Source: Cymbomonas tetramitiformis
Taxonomy: Eukaryota > Chlorophyta > Pyramimonadophyceae > Pyramimonadales > Pyramimonadaceae
Length of the DNA: 64,000 nt
Assembly (NCBI GenBank): GCA_001247695.2
Contig: LGRX02035130.1
Span: forward strand, 1 to 64,000
Direction: 5' to 3'
Shown here: positions 61,011-64,000 of the stretch, one piece after another
Layout of the letters: the number at the start of each line of letters is the position of its first letter
Position numbering within the stretch: position 1 is the first letter of the stretch
The notes under the pieces: model-generated
What the model was told of the DNA's origin: nothing
What the model saw: only the letters and a program-made list of their open reading frames with translations
The model's database searches: none
Position numbers and translations under genes: made by a program

Positions 61011-63340
61011 TATGCGGGCAAGTTTTTTCAAAATATCACGTCTATAATATAGGCATACTTTTCATCAGATTTGTCGCCTTTGCGAAGACCGAAACTCTGA
61101 AAACCGTCCGATACACGAGAAGATATTTAATTGAACGTCTGTTGTTAGTATAGGTGGCAGATTACTTAATCGACGCTTATGAGACAATGCGTATGTTCAT
61201 AAGCCAGAATCCGACGCGTCAATTTTAAATGAACTCAACCGAAGTTGTGTGCAAATCTGCAAAAAGAGTGGAAACCGAGTCAAACCGTGACGGTCAATGC
61301 AGAGGAAGGGCGATGAAACCATGACGAAAATGTGAAAGCGCTCGAACCGGATTGGCCCGTTTCTGAAAGTTTCATGAAAACGGGGAATAGGGACAGAATC
61401 AGATTTCGTAACGGCTGGAACGGTACTCAATACTTGTCCCCATAGTTTCTCCGAGCGCGGCCGCTGCGCGGCCTGCGACACGCGAGGGTCAACGTTACAG
61501 TTTATCGAAGAGGCTTGGAGAAATGGACCCCAGAACGTTACAACCCCTAATAAGTCTAATTCAGTCCATAAGCTCTTGGGAACAAGAGTAGATGGAACGG
61601 TAGGAAGATTCATATGCACGCATATGCACGCATATGCACGCATATGCACGCATTGAGAATATATTAAACGGTTTCAATGTTCAGTCGATTTTACTTTGTG
61701 GTGAATCGGATGCACTGTTAGCTTAGAATATGGTGTGCGAATCTGTGCATAAACGATGTGCGAATCTCCATACCGTACCGCCACCGGCTAGGGCCATATT
61801 GGATGCCACGCCGCGCGCCGTGTTCAAGGTGTCACCACACAAATCTGCACGACACCCCTCAAACGTAATTTTATAATTATGGATTTATTTGTTCGATACC
61901 TCTGCTCTTATATGGTCTAGGACCAAAGCAAATTACCTTACTTACTTACTTACTCACTCACTCACTTGCTCACTTACTTACTTACTCACTCACTTATTTA
62001 CTTACTTACTCAAACAACCAAACCGCGAATGATAGAGCGGGATGATGACATTATTAGCGTCGGTCATGGGCATGGCTTAGTCAGCGTTTACTGTTTATTG
62101 TTTCACTGTTTATTCTTTCATCTTTGTAAAATATAAGCGAATGATGAGATAATCGAACGATCAGATTTCAGATGGCCTACAGATACAGGCCTAGCGGAGA
62201 TCTCAAAATTGAGATCGACCAAGCCTAGTATATATATGATATTTTGATAGTTTATTTCACTACCGAATATAAAATAATCGGTTGGGGAAATATACGAGCA
62301 ACAGTCGTGTATAAAACGAAAGTGGTAATATATAGAATATTGGGCCCTCGCCATAGCATAGCACAGCACTCCCAAGTCACAGGATCTGACGATGGATGTC
62401 CCTTAGTAGTACCGATGTACCCCTGGTCCACTAAGGCCGCATCCCGCATGAATTCCTATCCTGCGTCGGGGTCACCCCCCATTCCCCGATTTTCAGAGAA
62501 TCCCCAGGTTGGATACATACTTAAGCCATACTTAAGAAATCCCCATCCCCTAAAGTGTTCAAGTATTCCTTAAGTATGGCAACTTGACTTCTCAGTGAAA
62601 AAGTGGTATCGTGATCCTTAAGTATGTATGGGCGGAAAGTTGACCACTTGAAAATTTTGACCGATCCCCCCACTATGGTGGAAAAAGTGACCCCGACGCG
62701 GGATACGACTTCGCGCGGCTTAAGACCACCGCACGTGGCGCGAAACGATAGTACCGTGACTAGCCCTTTTATAGGGGCCGGGGGATTTTAAAACTTTTAC
62801 CGAATTTCTTGAATCGATTTTTTAGAAAAGCTTTTCACTCATGCGTATAAACAAAAAGTGAACACTCGGCACTTCAAAAAGTTGGTCTATATAAATACAT
62901 CGAAGGTCTGTGCGGAATATGTGTATAATTTTCAAATGCTCCTTGGACGCAGAGACGCTTTCGAACGTATTATGCCATACTGTACTCGTAATGATTAATT
63001 GAGGAACCCCCCCACGCTGGGCGAAGTCTTTAAAAAGTCCCGTAGTAATGGATACCACGTATGACGAATAGCACAGCATGACGCTTATCAAATGCCAGGT
63101 CGATGTGGCGGCTGGCGCCCATCGATGATTACGTATCGCTGTCACAGTGTATGACCCACGCACGCGACCTGTAAAATTCTCGGTCGAGAATTCTGATGAT
63201 GACAGGTGCTGTGCCCGGAGGCACAGCGTGAGCCGATATGCCTATACGTCCGTATGCGTGCCATCGGGAGTAATCTGGGATTGGCACGATGACAGTGAAA
63301 TTGGGCTTGAAATCACGATGAGAATGAGTACCAGATGTCC
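61011..63340. other. Gene-free stretch with simple repeats
   Basis: No gene. ATATGCACGC decamer repeated four times at about 61613-61651. ACTTACTTACTC/CACTCACT tetranucleotide repeat at 61935-62012. CTTAAGTATG occurs four times between 62515 and 62630. Confidence 0.6.
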
Positions 63341-63344
63341 AGAG

Positions 63345-63570
63345 TATGACAGTATGACAGTATGACACTATGACACTATGACACTATAGTAGTATGACAG
63401 TACTGTGGGGGGTGTCATCGTGGCACTCAGTCAGACCCTCGAAGAATGGTTGGATTCGCATCGGGGTTGAAAAGACAATGAGATCGAATATCAGATATCA
63501 AGGTTATGACAGTATGACAGTATGACGCTATGACAGTATGACAGTATGCCAGTACAGCAGTATGACAGTA
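63345..63570. repeat. TATGACAG octamer-nonamer arrays
   Basis: Two blocks (63345-63405 and 63504-63575) of GTATGACAGTATGACACTATGACA. Each ends in GTATGACAGTACTGTGGG and is followed by a similar GTCATCGTG, so the whole 160-bp unit is duplicated. Confidence 0.85.
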
Positions 63571-63575
63571 CTGTG

Positions 63576-64000
63576 GGACAGTCATCGTGTCAGTCTGTCG
63601 GCATAACATCTGAATCAAGAATGACGAATCGGAATTAGAAATGAGATCGGATCGGGAATTGAACGTTGAGCCGAAGTGTGACATCGGCTGTCGAGAGGTT
63701 GACCTTGCAACCTGAGTGACGAGTGAATAAGTGGAGCACTTGAGAAGTGTTTAGCCTTCAGAACTCGGAACCGAATTATCGTTTGTACCTCAATCTGGCC
63801 CTGATCCAGTATATTATAAAATCCGAATTGTGTACCTTTGCACGTTCAATCAAAAACATTATTCCGAGCATCTGTCGTACTGCCCACGGGCACAATTGGT
63901 ATCAATGAGCGTTACTTGAACACCTCCGCGCGTTCAACCACGGCGTTACCGTAACTTTCGTTATACTGCGGGGGGAGACTCGTACTTTTGGGAAACTTTG
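63576..64000. other. Gene-free right end
   Basis: No gene or clear repeat recognised. Confidence 0.4.

Overview
The window looks like repeat-rich nuclear DNA of a eukaryote, most likely an alga or other protist. Genes are sparse, introns are GT-AG, and LTR retrotransposons, palindromic DNA elements and tandem repeats dominate. I cannot name the species. No bacterial operon, CRISPR array or rRNA gene is visible.

The centrepiece is one giant LTR retrotransposon at 13429-35884 (22,456 bp, minus strand). It has two 516-bp LTRs that differ at one base, a GACTC target-site duplication, a primer-binding site matching initiator Met tRNA and a poly-G-rich polypurine tract. It is a Ty3/gypsy chromovirus. 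Its minus-strand genes run 5'-3' as a Trp-rich and coiled-coil ORF, a capsid and zinc-knuckle Gag, an aspartic protease, reverse transcriptase, RNase H, a Dam-like N6-adenine-methyltransferase-type domain, integrase, chromodomain and a cytosine-C5-methyltransferase-like domain. Two smaller elements sit inside its coding region: a 1.95-kb TIR element at 25656-27602 and a 0.6-kb palindromic element at 21289-21908. In both cases removing the insert and one copy of the flanking duplication reconnects the host reading frame. Its 7-kb leader (28.5-35.4 kb) holds further repeats and a probable third nested element.

Two other LTR elements carry only gag-like coding and look non-autonomous. One at 3400-11601 (minus, TSD TGGTG) is heavily decayed and packed with repeats. 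One at 48281-50862 (plus, TSD GAAAT) is compact and has one in-frame stop. Both have a Copia-style primer site (GGTTAT...) matching the anticodon arm of initiator tRNA. A third gag relic without recognised LTRs lies at 56.0-59.6 kb.

Probable host genes occupy 37.1-46.9 kb: a small secreted protein (37162-37419), then a minus-strand cluster in which a RING-finger gene (39.7-40.5 kb), an unfinished paralogue (42.0-42.2 kb) and a peptidase-S51-like gene (45.1-46.3 kb) share a short domain that begins with an acidic FTDxDxDR-like motif. The rest (1-3.4 kb, 11.8-13.4 kb, 51-56 kb, 59.6-64 kb) is mostly repeats, palindromes, microsatellites and weak ORFs.
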